This document shows positions 26,436 to 34,561 of a DNA stretch of 64,000 nucleotides, in pieces; the stretch's first letter is position 1; every line of letters starts with the position of its first letter. The position numbers and the translations under genes are program-made. This stretch comes from Vibrio gazogenes (lineage in GTDB: Bacteria > Pseudomonadota > Gammaproteobacteria > Enterobacterales > Vibrionaceae): assembly GCF_002196515.1 (NCBI RefSeq), contig NZ_CP018836.1, positions 310,001-374,000 of the forward strand, given 5' to 3'. The notes beneath the pieces were generated by a model. The model ran no database searches, was not told the DNA's origin, and saw only the letters and a list, made by a program, of their open reading frames with translations.

Positions 26436-27882
26436 GATAAGTCAACCTCGTTTTAATTGGGGGATATCGATGTTCGGGCTGTTCCTGTCGCACTACAATA
26501 TTTTGATTTTCCAGAAAATAGCGTTGAAGCAGGTTTTGCACCAGATGAATCCGGTATTGCGCCGAACCGCGAATATCGCTCAGTGGATGGATAACTTGAG
26601 GAACCCGTGCCTGAACGTCACGGACCAGCGACTGAGTCAAGGGCTGGCCGATGAATGGGGTTTCTAATGCCGTCAGGCGCACCGATTTTTCCGCAACGCC
26701 ACCGGCTGCGATAATACAGTGACTGATATGTTGATGAACATCAAACGTGAAATTTAAAGCGAGCACAACGGTGGCAATATCGTCCTCATAACGTTTGCTG
26801 ACTTTATAGATCGCATGGCGTTGCTGTCGGGCTATTTTGGGCAGATAGATGGCACTGATCCATTGATCTGCTTGCAACCGAGTCTGACGATAACCGGTTA
26901 TATAGTCTTCGGGCGCATATCGAATGCGCTGTTTGCCGTCATCAACCTCAATCAGACCATTTAAGCTGATCAGCAAAGGCGCAATATCACCGATAGGTGA
27001 AGCATGGCCGAGGCTGCCGCCTAAAGTGGCGCGATGACGGATGGTTATACTTCCTAAGCGTTCAATTACCTCATCGGTTGACGGGAAATGCTGCTGCATA
27101 AACTGATGGACACGATACATCGGGACTGCAGCGCCCAATCGCCAGCCATCACGGGTTTCAGTGATGGTAAGCATATCATCGACTTTGGAAACATCGATCA
27201 ACAGAGGGAGAGACTGATACCGCTGTGTTACTTCTAAAGAGAGGTCGGTCCCTCCGGCAATTAATTTTGCCGTGGGATGCGTTTGACGTAACTGAGCCAA
27301 CGCCTGACGAGTCTCCGGCATGAAATAGTGTTCAGACTGGAGTGGTGGGACTTGTGCCATCCAATGTTGGACCGAATGTTGTTCAGCATCAAGGGGATCG
27401 GGAGCGTTAGTCTGAACGATATCATGGGCGGCTTGAATAAGCGGTCCGTATCCGGTACAGCGGCAGAGGTTGCCAGCCAGAAAATCAGCGGGGTTCTCTG
27501 GTCGGTTGCCCTGTTTTGAAAGCGCATAGAGTGACATCACAAAACCGGGGGTGCAGAACCCACATTGACTACCATGCCGATTGATGACGGCTTGCTGTAC
27601 CGGGTGAAGTTGTTCCCCTTGTTTCAGATATTCTACGGTAATGATCTGTTTTCCGTGTACCGCATGTAACGGGGTAATGCATGCATTGATCTGACGATAA
27701 CGCAGCGCTTGGTGTTCGTCTTGGTCAACCATGACCACGGTACATGCGCCACAATCGCCACTGGCACAGCCTTCTTTAGTGCCTTTTAATGCACGGTGTT
27801 CTCTGAGATAAGTCAGTAGCATCATATCGGCAGATATTGTAGGAATACTGACGATTTGATTGTTAATCATCACTTCGAGCAT
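26428..27882 (-). CDS. xdhA: Xanthine dehydrogenase, FAD/iron-sulfur subunit
   Basis: 484 aa. Two [2Fe-2S] sites: GCASGDCGACTVV near residues 38-50, then CGFCTPGFVMS with GNLCRCTGYGPL. An FAD-binding domain follows (AKLIAGGTDLSLEVTQ and ATLGGSLGHASPIGD), then the CO-dehydrogenase flavoprotein C-terminal domain. Transfers electrons from the Moco site to NAD+. First gene of the operon; ATG is preceded by AAGGAAAATC. Overlaps xdhB by 8 bp. A RutR-like palindrome lies 22 bp before the start. Confidence 0.95.
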   Translation of the reverse strand: MLEVMINNQIVSIPTISADMMLLTYLREHRALKGTKEGCASGDCGACTVVMVDQDEHQALRYRQINACITPLHAVHGKQIITVEYLKQGEQLHPVQQAVINRHGSQCGFCTPGFVMSLYALSKQGNRPENPADFLAGNLCRCTGYGPLIQAAHDIVQTNAPDPLDAEQHSVQHWMAQVPPLQSEHYFMPETRQALAQLRQTHPTAKLIAGGTDLSLEVTQRYQSLPLLIDVSKVDDMLTITETRDGWRLGAAVPMYRVHQFMQQHFPSTDEVIERLGSITIRHRATLGGSLGHASPIGDIAPLLISLNGLIEVDDGKQRIRYAPEDYITGYRQTRLQADQWISAIYLPKIARQQRHAIYKVSKRYEDDIATVVLALNFTFDVHQHISHCIIAAGGVAEKSVRLTALETPFIGQPLTQSLVRDVQARVPQVIHPLSDIRGSAQYRIHLVQNLLQRYFLENQNIVVRQEQPEHRYPPIKTRLTYHA

Positions 27883-27903
27883 GATTTTCCTTCCCTGAAA
27901 AAG

Positions 27904-27919
27904 CTGTCCATTTGGTCAA
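27904..27919. promoter_or_regulatory. RutR-like operator upstream of xdhA
   Basis: CTGTCCA-TT-TGGTCAA matches 12 of 14 fixed positions of the RutR consensus TTGACCA-N2-TGGTCAA. It is preceded by AAAAAG, as at the two related sites at 29449 and 33357. Position 22 bp before the xdhA start fits repression. Confidence 0.6.
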
Positions 27920-27934
27920 GTTATGTCGAAGAAA

Positions 27935-27972
27935 AAACTCACTTCGTGGTGTATGTAGAACGAAGTGAGTTT
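27935..27972. terminator. Terminator of the binding-protein gene
   Basis: AAACTCACTTCGT, 12-base loop, ACGAAGTGAGTTT, a perfect 13-bp stem 5 bp after the stop of the minus-strand BMP gene. The minus-strand flank is TTTTTTC. It separates the transporter binding-protein gene from the xdh operon, so xdhA needs its own promoter. Confidence 0.88.
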
Positions 27973-27976
27973 GTAA

Positions 27977-29053
27977 TTATTTGGGAATGCTGGCGTCAAT
28001 GCCCTCGACGAACCAATGCATACCGACCAATTCTTTATCTGATACTGTGCTACCGGCTGCAACTTTCAGATGGCCCTGATTGTCTTTTAACGGACCAGCA
28101 AACGGAACAATCGCCCCAGATTTGATTTTGTCCTGAGTGTCTTGAATGGCTGTCTTGACATTGGTAGGCAAAGCCGGATTGATAGAGGTGATATGAATGA
28201 CATCATCTTTGAGTCCTCCCCAGTAATCGGTAGACTTCCAAGTGCCATCCATGACTTCCTGAACGGTTTTAATGTAATAAGGTGCCCAGTAATCTCTCAC
28301 TGAGAACATATGTGACTTGGGCGCGAAGTGTTGCATATCTGATGATTGTCCAATCCCCATCACTCCACGTTTCTCTGCGGCAATCAGTGGCGCAGGGCTA
28401 TCCGTATGTTGCAACAGAACATCCACACCTTGATCGATCAATGCATTTGCTGCATCAGATTCTTTGCCGGGATCGTACCAAGTATTGACCCAGACAATTT
28501 TAATTTTTACGTCCGGATTGACGCTTTTTGCTCCGAGATAAACCGCATTGATATCTCGAATCACTTCTGGGATCGGGAAGGTCGCAATATAGCCAATGAC
28601 ATTTGATTTGGTTGTCATCCCTGCGGCGACGCCAGAAACATAACGACTTTCATAAGTGCGCAAAGCATAAGTGCCAACATTTTTGCTGCGCTTATAACCT
28701 GTGGCGTGTTCGAATACAACTTTAGGAAAACGTTTGGCAACTTTGAGCGTCGGATTCATAAATCCAAAAGAGGTGGTGAAAATAATGTCATTGCCGGCTT
28801 TTGCCAATTGAGTAATCACGCGCCCTGCGTCAGCACCTTCAGACACATTCTCAACGAATGTTGTTTTGACCTGACCACCGAAGTGAGCTTCCATTTCCTG
28901 GCGAGCCTGATCGTGTTCATAACTCCAGCCATGATCACCAACGGGTCCGACATAAACGAATCCGACTTTAAGGGGGGCTTTGGCAAGGGTAGAAGTGGAA
29001 AACAACGCTGACAGCGACAAAGCCGCGACGGACAACCACTGATTCATTTTCAT
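27977..29053 (-). CDS. BMP-family (basic membrane protein) ABC substrate-binding protein
   Basis: 358 aa from ATG 29053, which has GGAG 6 bases upstream; an ATG four codons earlier has no ribosome site. Cleavable signal peptide ending STLAKA, no lipobox Cys. The BMP/PnrA fold is shown by VGFVYVGPVGDHGWSYEHDQAR, TTSFGFMNPTLKVAKRFP, GYIATFPIPEVIRDINAVYLGAK and VLLQHTDSPAPLIAAEK. Relatives bind purine nucleosides or bases. It is the probable periplasmic receptor for the permease/ATPase genes at 29.7-33.3 kb, but it is separated from them by their terminator and a MITE. Confidence 0.9.
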   Translation of the reverse strand: MKMNQWLSVAALSLSALFSTSTLAKAPLKVGFVYVGPVGDHGWSYEHDQARQEMEAHFGGQVKTTFVENVSEGADAGRVITQLAKAGNDIIFTTSFGFMNPTLKVAKRFPKVVFEHATGYKRSKNVGTYALRTYESRYVSGVAAGMTTKSNVIGYIATFPIPEVIRDINAVYLGAKSVNPDVKIKIVWVNTWYDPGKESDAANALIDQGVDVLLQHTDSPAPLIAAEKRGVMGIGQSSDMQHFAPKSHMFSVRDYWAPYYIKTVQEVMDGTWKSTDYWGGLKDDVIHITSINPALPTNVKTAIQDTQDKIKSGAIVPFAGPLKDNQGHLKVAAGSTVSDKELVGMHWFVEGIDASIPK

Positions 29054-29100
29054 GAAAAACTCCATTTCATCATTTTATTGATTATTGTGATTATTAATTA

Positions 29101-29364
29101 GGGGCTGTTGACCTTTCGTGATGGTTTTTGCAGCAATTTGTCGTGCATTTAGTCAAGGCAGGTCATGTGAAGTGTAGCGCTCTACATGAACCATGACCTA
29201 ACGCTGGATAAATGCACGACAAATGCTGCCCAGAGGGTTCATCTGAACGTGTCTTGCTCTTTGTTACGGGTCATTTGCTTAGGATAGCTAAGCGGCATGC
29301 CCCGCGCCGCGATCAATACCCGTTCAGATTGAACAAAATTCAACCACGAAAGGTCAACAGCCCC
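29101..29364. mobile_element. 264-bp MITE-like palindromic element with 20-bp terminal inverted repeats
   Basis: Ends are GGGGCTGTTGACCTTTCGTG and its exact reverse complement (29345-29364), flanked by TA on both sides (29099-29100, 29365-29366), consistent with a TA target duplication. Internally it is heavily folded. An arm at 29130-29154 pairs with 29207-29229 (GCAGCA...TTTGTCGTGCATTTA). Inside that, AGGTCATG pairs with CATGACCT around a GTAGCGCTCTAC core. A second arm pair is GTTCATCTGAACG with CGTTCAGATTGAAC. No open reading frame, so mobilised in trans if at all. Confidence 0.85.
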
Positions 29365-29448
29365 TAGGCATAAACATTTACGGTGAGGGTCTGTATTTAT
29401 CAAACACGATTTTACCAAACCGTTGAGAAAAGACTGACTTGCAAAAAG

Positions 29449-29464
29449 CTGACCACATGGCTGT
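29449..29464. promoter_or_regulatory. RutR-like half-conserved operator upstream of the binding-protein gene
   Basis: CTGACCA-CA-TGGCTGT has an intact left half and TGG of the right half of the RutR consensus. The 15-mer GCAAAAAGCTGACCA at 29441-29455 is identical to 33349-33363 in front of the ABC ATPase gene. It is about 395 bp from the gene start, with the MITE in between. Confidence 0.5.
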
Positions 29465-29577
29465 ATTTTGACAAAATCAAATTTTTGTATGGTGTCACTT
29501 CGTTTGATTATCGATTGAACCGCTGCAAATGAGTTCGCAGCGTATTGACAGCTGAATGAATCGTGGTCAATCTGAGC

Positions 29578-29619
29578 TAAAAATACCCATAATGGTGCAA
29601 GTGCTGCCCCATTATGGGT
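29578..29619 (-). terminator. Terminator of the purine ABC permease operon
   Basis: On the minus strand ACCCATAATGG, loop, CCATTATGGGT then ATTTTTAGC: an 11-bp stem and T-run, 68 bp after the stop at 29687. It ends the ATPase-permease-permease operon. Confidence 0.85.
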
Positions 29620-29686
29620 GATTTGCTGGCGGATCCCATGTGGTAATGAACTGATTTATGGACAAATTGAGCGATGGAAAACTGAG

Positions 29687-30619
29687 TTATCCATGTAATT
29701 TGGGATCAAATGGTTTTCCCAGACTCATTGGTGTCGCTAATTTTTGACGCAATGCATCAGAACTGATCAAGACCATCACAATCACAGTCGCCAGATAGGG
29801 AATCATTGCTAATAAATTGGGCGAAATATCAATGCCTAATCCCTGCATCACTAAATGCATGATCGAGCTGCATCCAAATAAGTAGGCGCCGAGCATCAGA
29901 TAACCAATTCGCCAAGATGCAAAGACGACCAGCGCAAGCGCGATCCATCCTCGGCCTGCGGTCATATTTTCCATCCACATCGGGGTGTAAGCTAACGACA
30001 TATAAGCGCCGGCAAGTCCGGCCATTGCCCCGCCAAATGCAATGACACCATAGCGAAGCCGAATGACATGGATCCCCAGCGCATTCGCTGCATGTGGATT
30101 CTCTCCCACGGCACGAATGGTCAGCCCTAAGCGCGTTCTATGCATGATCCACCAAGTCAGACCAACAATCAGAAAGCTGAGATAGACCAATAAATCGTGC
30201 TGAAACAGGATCGGGCCGATAAAGGGGAGCTGGCTGAGGCCGGGAATGGCAATCTCCTGAAATCCTTCAATCGTATTCCCCACCAATTGACTGCCGAGAA
30301 ATGCGCTCAGACCGGTCCCGAAAATCGTCAGGGCTAAGCCGGTGGCGACCTGATTGGTATTCAGGGTCTGAGTCAGTATGGCAAATAACAGGGCCATCAT
30401 GGTGCCGGCAAACATTGCAATGAGTAATCCCAAACCGAGGCTACCAGTGAAATAGGCACCGGCAAATCCAGCCATTGCCCCCATGAGCATCATGCCTTCT
30501 TGGCCGAGATTCAGTACGCCTGATTTTTCACAGACTAACTCCCCCAGCGCAATGAGCAGTAATGGGGTGCCTGTTTTTAAAGCCGCAATTAATATTTGTT
30601 GGATAAAAAGTATGTCCAT
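29687..30619 (-). CDS. ABC permease, purine nucleoside/simple sugar type (second subunit)
   Basis: 310 aa, about 8-9 membrane helices, BPD_transp_2 family (COG1079). Typical features are LGELVCEKSGVLNLGQEGMMLMGAMAGF near the start and GLTIRAVGENPHAANALGIHVIRLRYGVIAFGGAMAGLAGAY in the middle, the loop that contacts the ATPase. Partner of the COG4603-type permease whose stop it overlaps by one base (TAATG). Together with the BMP binding protein this is a NupABC/YufOPQ-like nucleoside or purine importer. Confidence 0.9.
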   Translation of the reverse strand: MDILFIQQILIAALKTGTPLLLIALGELVCEKSGVLNLGQEGMMLMGAMAGFAGAYFTGSLGLGLLIAMFAGTMMALLFAILTQTLNTNQVATGLALTIFGTGLSAFLGSQLVGNTIEGFQEIAIPGLSQLPFIGPILFQHDLLVYLSFLIVGLTWWIMHRTRLGLTIRAVGENPHAANALGIHVIRLRYGVIAFGGAMAGLAGAYMSLAYTPMWMENMTAGRGWIALALVVFASWRIGYLMLGAYLFGCSSIMHLVMQGLGIDISPNLLAMIPYLATVIVMVLISSDALRQKLATPMSLGKPFDPKLHG

Positions 30620-31800
30620 TAAGCCGCTCCGTTATCATTTTTCTGGTGGCTGGTTTGAGAGGGAACCGTCTCATTTGAGAGCGCGAGAGCGGGTGTGATT
30701 GCAGAAGCGGTCGTTGTGACGGTAGATCTTTTTCTGCGGACTTTGATTTGGTAATGGATCAGGAAATCACATGCGAGCAGTGAAAACAGCAGAATCCCTT
30801 GAAAGAGACCGGTGACTGCGGTCGGCAGACCCAACTCGATCTGGGCGAGATCGCTCCCCATGTATAAAGCGCCCATAAAGAAAGATGACACAATAATTCC
30901 GATCGGATTGAGTCTGCCCAGATAGGCGACAATAATCGCAGCATAGCCATATCCGGGAGAGACGGAAGGGATCAGCTGCCCAATCGGACCGGTCACTTCA
31001 GCAGCACCCGCGAATCCGGCTAATGCACCGGCAAATAGCATGACGCCCCAGACAATTTTATTCCGGTTAAATCCGGCATATTGCGCAGCGGAGGCATCCT
31101 CACCAAAGACACGGATCTTAAATCCCGGTAATGTTTTGAACAGAAGGATTGCGGTGATGATGGCAATCACAATGGCAGCAATAATACTGACCGATGCGCG
31201 TCCGCTGTCAAACAAGAGTGGTAGCATGACACCGTCAGGGAAGATGATTGATTCAGGGAAGCCAAAACCATCGGGGTCGCTCAGTGGACCATGAACAGCC
31301 CAAAGCAGAACATACAGACCAATATAGTTGAGCATAATCGTGGTCAGAATAATATTGGTATGAAACAGACGGTTGAGTAATGTGGGGATTGCAGACCAAC
31401 ACATGCCCGCGATCATGCCAGCCAGTAAGACGAGCCCTAACGTGGCCACACCCGCATCTTCACTGGCATGAACCGCGACAGCACTACTGGCGACAGCACC
31501 GATTAGCAGTTGTCCTTCTGCACCAATATTCCAGATATTTGCCCGATAGCAGACAGCCAGACCAACGGCACAGAGTAGTAAAGGCGTGGCTTTCACCATC
31601 AGCTCACCAAGGTTGTAGCTGTCACTGAAAGGTTGGAGTAAAAAGACGTTGAAAGCTTTAACCGGGCTGACATGCAGCCAGAATAACATCAGGCTGGAAA
31701 GCAGTAATGTCAGTGAAATCGCAATGAGCGGCGAAAACCACGCCATCATGCGTGAACTTTCGACGCGGGGTTGAACTTTAAGCATTGACAGGCTCCTCAT
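30619..31800 (-). CDS. ABC permease, purine nucleoside/simple sugar type (first subunit)
   Basis: 393 aa, COG4603-type. A long first helix region (WFSPLIAISLTLLLSSLMLFWL), then the conserved AVGLAVCYRANIWNIGAEGQLLIGAV and the coupling loop FKIRVFGEDASAAQYAGFNRNKIVWGVMLFAGALAGFAGA. Ends with a variable Ser/Thr-rich cytoplasmic tail. Overlaps the ATPase gene by 23 bp at its start and the next permease by one base, so the three are translationally coupled. Confidence 0.9.
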   Translation of the reverse strand: MRSLSMLKVQPRVESSRMMAWFSPLIAISLTLLLSSLMLFWLHVSPVKAFNVFLLQPFSDSYNLGELMVKATPLLLCAVGLAVCYRANIWNIGAEGQLLIGAVASSAVAVHASEDAGVATLGLVLLAGMIAGMCWSAIPTLLNRLFHTNIILTTIMLNYIGLYVLLWAVHGPLSDPDGFGFPESIIFPDGVMLPLLFDSGRASVSIIAAIVIAIITAILLFKTLPGFKIRVFGEDASAAQYAGFNRNKIVWGVMLFAGALAGFAGAAEVTGPIGQLIPSVSPGYGYAAIIVAYLGRLNPIGIIVSSFFMGALYMGSDLAQIELGLPTAVTGLFQGILLFSLLACDFLIHYQIKVRRKRSTVTTTASAITPALALSNETVPSQTSHQKNDNGAA

Positions 31801-33316
31801 CCTTTAAAAAACCGCCAGCAATCCATTGTCCGATTTGTTCAATATTGGTTTCACCGGTTTTGACGATTGGAGACACTTGTCCTTCATAAATGGCCGCAAG
31901 ACGATCACTAATGACGAACAGTTCATCGATATCTTCTGAGATGACAATAATGGCCGCACCAGCATCTCTTAAAGCGATCAATTGACGATGAATGGCACTG
32001 GCAGCACCGATATCAACGCCCCATGTCGGGTGGGCGCAAATCAAAATGCTGGGTTGTTGATGGACTTCACGGCCGATAATGAATTTTTGTAGGTTCCCTC
32101 CGGAGAGACTCTTGGCCTGAGCTTGTTCATTACGGCACTTCACCTGATTGTCTCGGATCAACTTGCGGGCGAGGGCTTGCATCATTTTTTGCTGAATAAA
32201 GCCGAAACGGGTCAGTTCAGCGGTATGTGTCAGTAGGGTATTCTCTTCCAGCGTCATATCCGGTACCGCGCCTTGGCCTAAACGGTTAGTCGGTACATAT
32301 GCCATGCCGAGGGTGCGTCTGGCACCTGCATCTAAATGTCCGACAGGCTGACCATGAAAGAAAATGCTCTCTTTCGGTGTGCGGTGATCTTCTCCGCTTA
32401 ACGCTTCTAATAAATCTTCCTGACCATTTCCTGCCACACCGGCAATACCGAGAATCTCGCCACTGTGCATCGACAGGTTGACATCCGTCAGGCCACAGCC
32501 AAACGGATGGGTTGGTGATAACGTCAGTTTATTGGTCTGTAACAGTGTCTGTCCCCCCAACGATTTTGGATAGCTTTCTGAGAGTTCAGCTTCGCTACCG
32601 ACCATCATTCGGGCAATTGAATTTGGGGTTTCTTGCGCCGGAATACACGCCCCGGTGACTTTGCCACCACGAAGGATCACCGCTCGATCACATAGGGCCG
32701 TGACTTCTTTGAGTTTGTGGCTGATAAATAAAATACTACAGCCTTCACTGGCCAACTTACGTAGTACACGAAATAATCCGGCGACTTCCTGAGGAGTCAG
32801 CACGGATGTGGGTTCATCAAGAATGAGTAAGCGAATATCCTGAATGAGGCAGCGTAATATCTCCAATCGCTGACGTTCACCGATACTAAGATGATGGACA
32901 TAGCGATCCGGATCAACTTGTAGATCGTAACGTTGACTGATTTCCAGCACTTTCTGTTTCAAATTATTAATTTTAAGGAGAAATTCCCGGTCCAGACCTA
33001 GCTCGATATTTTCCAATACTGTCAGCGTTTCAAACACAGAGAAGTGTTGGAAAACCATGCCGATTCCCATCGTTCTGGCTTGATTGGGAGAATGAATTTC
33101 AACTTCATGATTATCCCATAAAATCGCGCCTTCGCTGGGACGTGTGACACCATATATCATTTTGACCAGAGTTGATTTGCCTGCACCATTTTCACCTAAT
33201 AAAGCTAAAATTTCGCCTGCGTGCAGCTTCAGATTTACCTGATCATTGGCCACAACCCCCGGAAAAAACTTACTGACATTCCAGAGTTCCAAGAGTGGTA
33301 TTTTTGTCATATTCAA
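31778..33316 (-). CDS. ABC ATPase with two nucleotide-binding domains, purine/nucleoside import
   Basis: 512 aa, duplicated ATPase as in YufO/NupA-type importers. Domain 1: Walker A LLGENGAGKSTLVK, signature LSIGERQRLEILRCL, LLILDEPTSVLTPQE. Domain 2 (from about 260) has a degenerate Walker A AGVAGNGQEDLLEAL, signature LSGGNLQKFIIGRE. The linker contains LGGQTLLQTNKLTLS, whose GQT is encoded by GGACAGACA (32547-32554). Start is TTG 33316, six bases after AAGGG; ATG 33310 is possible. First gene of the transporter operon behind a RutR-like site. Confidence 0.9.
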   Translation of the reverse strand: MNMTKIPLLELWNVSKFFPGVVANDQVNLKLHAGEILALLGENGAGKSTLVKMIYGVTRPSEGAILWDNHEVEIHSPNQARTMGIGMVFQHFSVFETLTVLENIELGLDREFLLKINNLKQKVLEISQRYDLQVDPDRYVHHLSIGERQRLEILRCLIQDIRLLILDEPTSVLTPQEVAGLFRVLRKLASEGCSILFISHKLKEVTALCDRAVILRGGKVTGACIPAQETPNSIARMMVGSEAELSESYPKSLGGQTLLQTNKLTLSPTHPFGCGLTDVNLSMHSGEILGIAGVAGNGQEDLLEALSGEDHRTPKESIFFHGQPVGHLDAGARRTLGMAYVPTNRLGQGAVPDMTLEENTLLTHTAELTRFGFIQQKMMQALARKLIRDNQVKCRNEQAQAKSLSGGNLQKFIIGREVHQQPSILICAHPTWGVDIGAASAIHRQLIALRDAGAAIIVISEDIDELFVISDRLAAIYEGQVSPIVKTGETNIEQIGQWIAGGFLKDEEPVNA

Positions 33317-33356
33317 TGTATTCCCTTCAACATATCAGCAGGCGTAATGCAAAAAG

Positions 33357-33372
33357 CTGACCAACTGTTCAG
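33357..33372. promoter_or_regulatory. RutR-like operator upstream of the purine ABC operon
   Basis: CTGACCA-AC-TGTTCAG, a near-palindrome matching 11 of 14 RutR consensus positions, 41 bp before the ATPase start. It shares the preceding GCAAAAAG context with the site at 29449. Confidence 0.6.
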
Positions 33373-33450
33373 TTATTAATGACTTTATTATCAATATGGT
33401 GAATAATATGTAGATAGTGTTTTCGGTTGGAATCGCTGAAAGAGAAAAGT

Positions 33451-33494
33451 GTCTGTCCCTGTAATGATTTCTGTCTTGGTAACGGTGTCTGTCC
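33451..33494. repeat. Intergenic GGACAGAC cluster before the RutR-like gene
   Basis: Exact GTCTGTCC at 33451-33458 and 33487-33494, with a degenerate copy (CTGTCTTGG) between them. The pieces are separated by GTAATGATTT and GTAACGGT-like spacers, so the block looks like a short tandem array of 18-19 bp units. It lies in the divergent region between the ABC operon and the regulator. Confidence 0.75.
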
Positions 33495-33603
33495 TTGTAA
33501 CTTCTCGTAACGACGTAATGGCGGGAAAAACTTGACAGCCATGACGAGAATCAGGAATAACGGTCCAACTCAATCAATACCTCAATAAGGGACGCTGCTT
33601 CAT

Positions 33604-34257
33604 ATGAAACAAATGTCGTCGCGTAAAGCTCCGACTGGTGCGATTCGTCAGCGCAATGAAGCGCTGATTCTTCAGGCTGCTGCGGATGAATTTGTCAAAC
33701 ATGGTTATAAAGGCACATCAGTTCAGGCTATTGCTGATCGGGTTCATTTGCCGAAGGCGAATATTCTTTATTACTTTCGTTCCAAAAAGGGTCTGTATTT
33801 GGCCGTGTTGGAAGATATTCTCAATCTATGGAATCAAGGGTTCTCTGAAGCTGCTCTAGAGCAACCGCCAGATGAAGTGATTGAACGTTATATCCAAGGG
33901 AAAATGCGTTACAGCCGCACCCATCCGAAGGAGTCAAAAATTTTTGCGCTGGAGTTGATCAATGGTGCACAACACATCCAGAACGCCATGCAACTACCGA
34001 TGGTGAAGTGGACGGAAAAAACGGCCACGATTATCCAAATTTGGATTGAACGTGGTTTAATTCGCCCAATTGAACCGTTGTATCTGTTATTTATGATTTG
34101 GGGAACGACACAATTTTATGCCGATTGTGATACAGAAATAACCCTGATTAAGAAGCGTCCGCTCAATGATCAAGAGTTTGACGACGCCACGCAATTTGTT
34201 GTCGATATGGTCTTACGCGGACTGGGGCTTCGGGTTGATAAAATCATATCTATTTAA
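33604..34257 (+). CDS. TetR-family regulator, RutR-like
   Basis: 217 aa. TetR helix-turn-helix at about residues 20-65 (ILQAAADEFVKHGYKGTSVQAIADRVHLPKANILYYFRSKKGLYLAVLEDILNLW, broken here only for length by its helices). The ligand domain follows the E. coli RutR pattern: EVIERYIQGKMRYSRTHPKES, FALELINGAQH and LLFMIWGTTQFYAD. RutR senses pyrimidines. Divergent placement next to a purine importer and the presence of three RutR-like palindromes suggest that this protein controls purine uptake and breakdown. The effector is not determinable from sequence. Confidence 0.85.
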   Translation: MKQMSSRKAPTGAIRQRNEALILQAAADEFVKHGYKGTSVQAIADRVHLPKANILYYFRSKKGLYLAVLEDILNLWNQGFSEAALEQPPDEVIERYIQGKMRYSRTHPKESKIFALELINGAQHIQNAMQLPMVKWTEKTATIIQIWIERGLIRPIEPLYLLFMIWGTTQFYADCDTEITLIKKRPLNDQEFDDATQFVVDMVLRGLGLRVDKIISI

Positions 34258-34561
34258 TTTGATGATGTTTGATATATGCGTAACTTGACTGCCGTGATTG
34301 AATTTCTCTCGGATAAAGCGCCCGGAAGCAAAATCGTTCTTATAAGACCATTTTTATATTTTTGAGTGATATTACGGATTGTTTTTTCAGGCTTTAAGTA
34401 GAGATGCCAGCCTGTTTTATGCTCTATGGCCAAAAAAATCTGAGCAATTACGCAATAGCCCTATACACTTAAATTAAATATGTGAGTTTTGACGTGGTTG
34501 TATAGCGTGTATATGAATATGTCATGGCTCATGAGTATAAAACTACAGTTGGCCGGATTTT
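34258..34561. other. 304-bp intergenic region, no gene seen
   Basis: AT-rich gap between the RutR-like gene and the chemoreceptor gene. No open frame, strong hairpin or recognisable riboswitch was found. It should hold the chemoreceptor promoter; no sigma-28 motif could be assigned with confidence. Confidence 0.5.
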
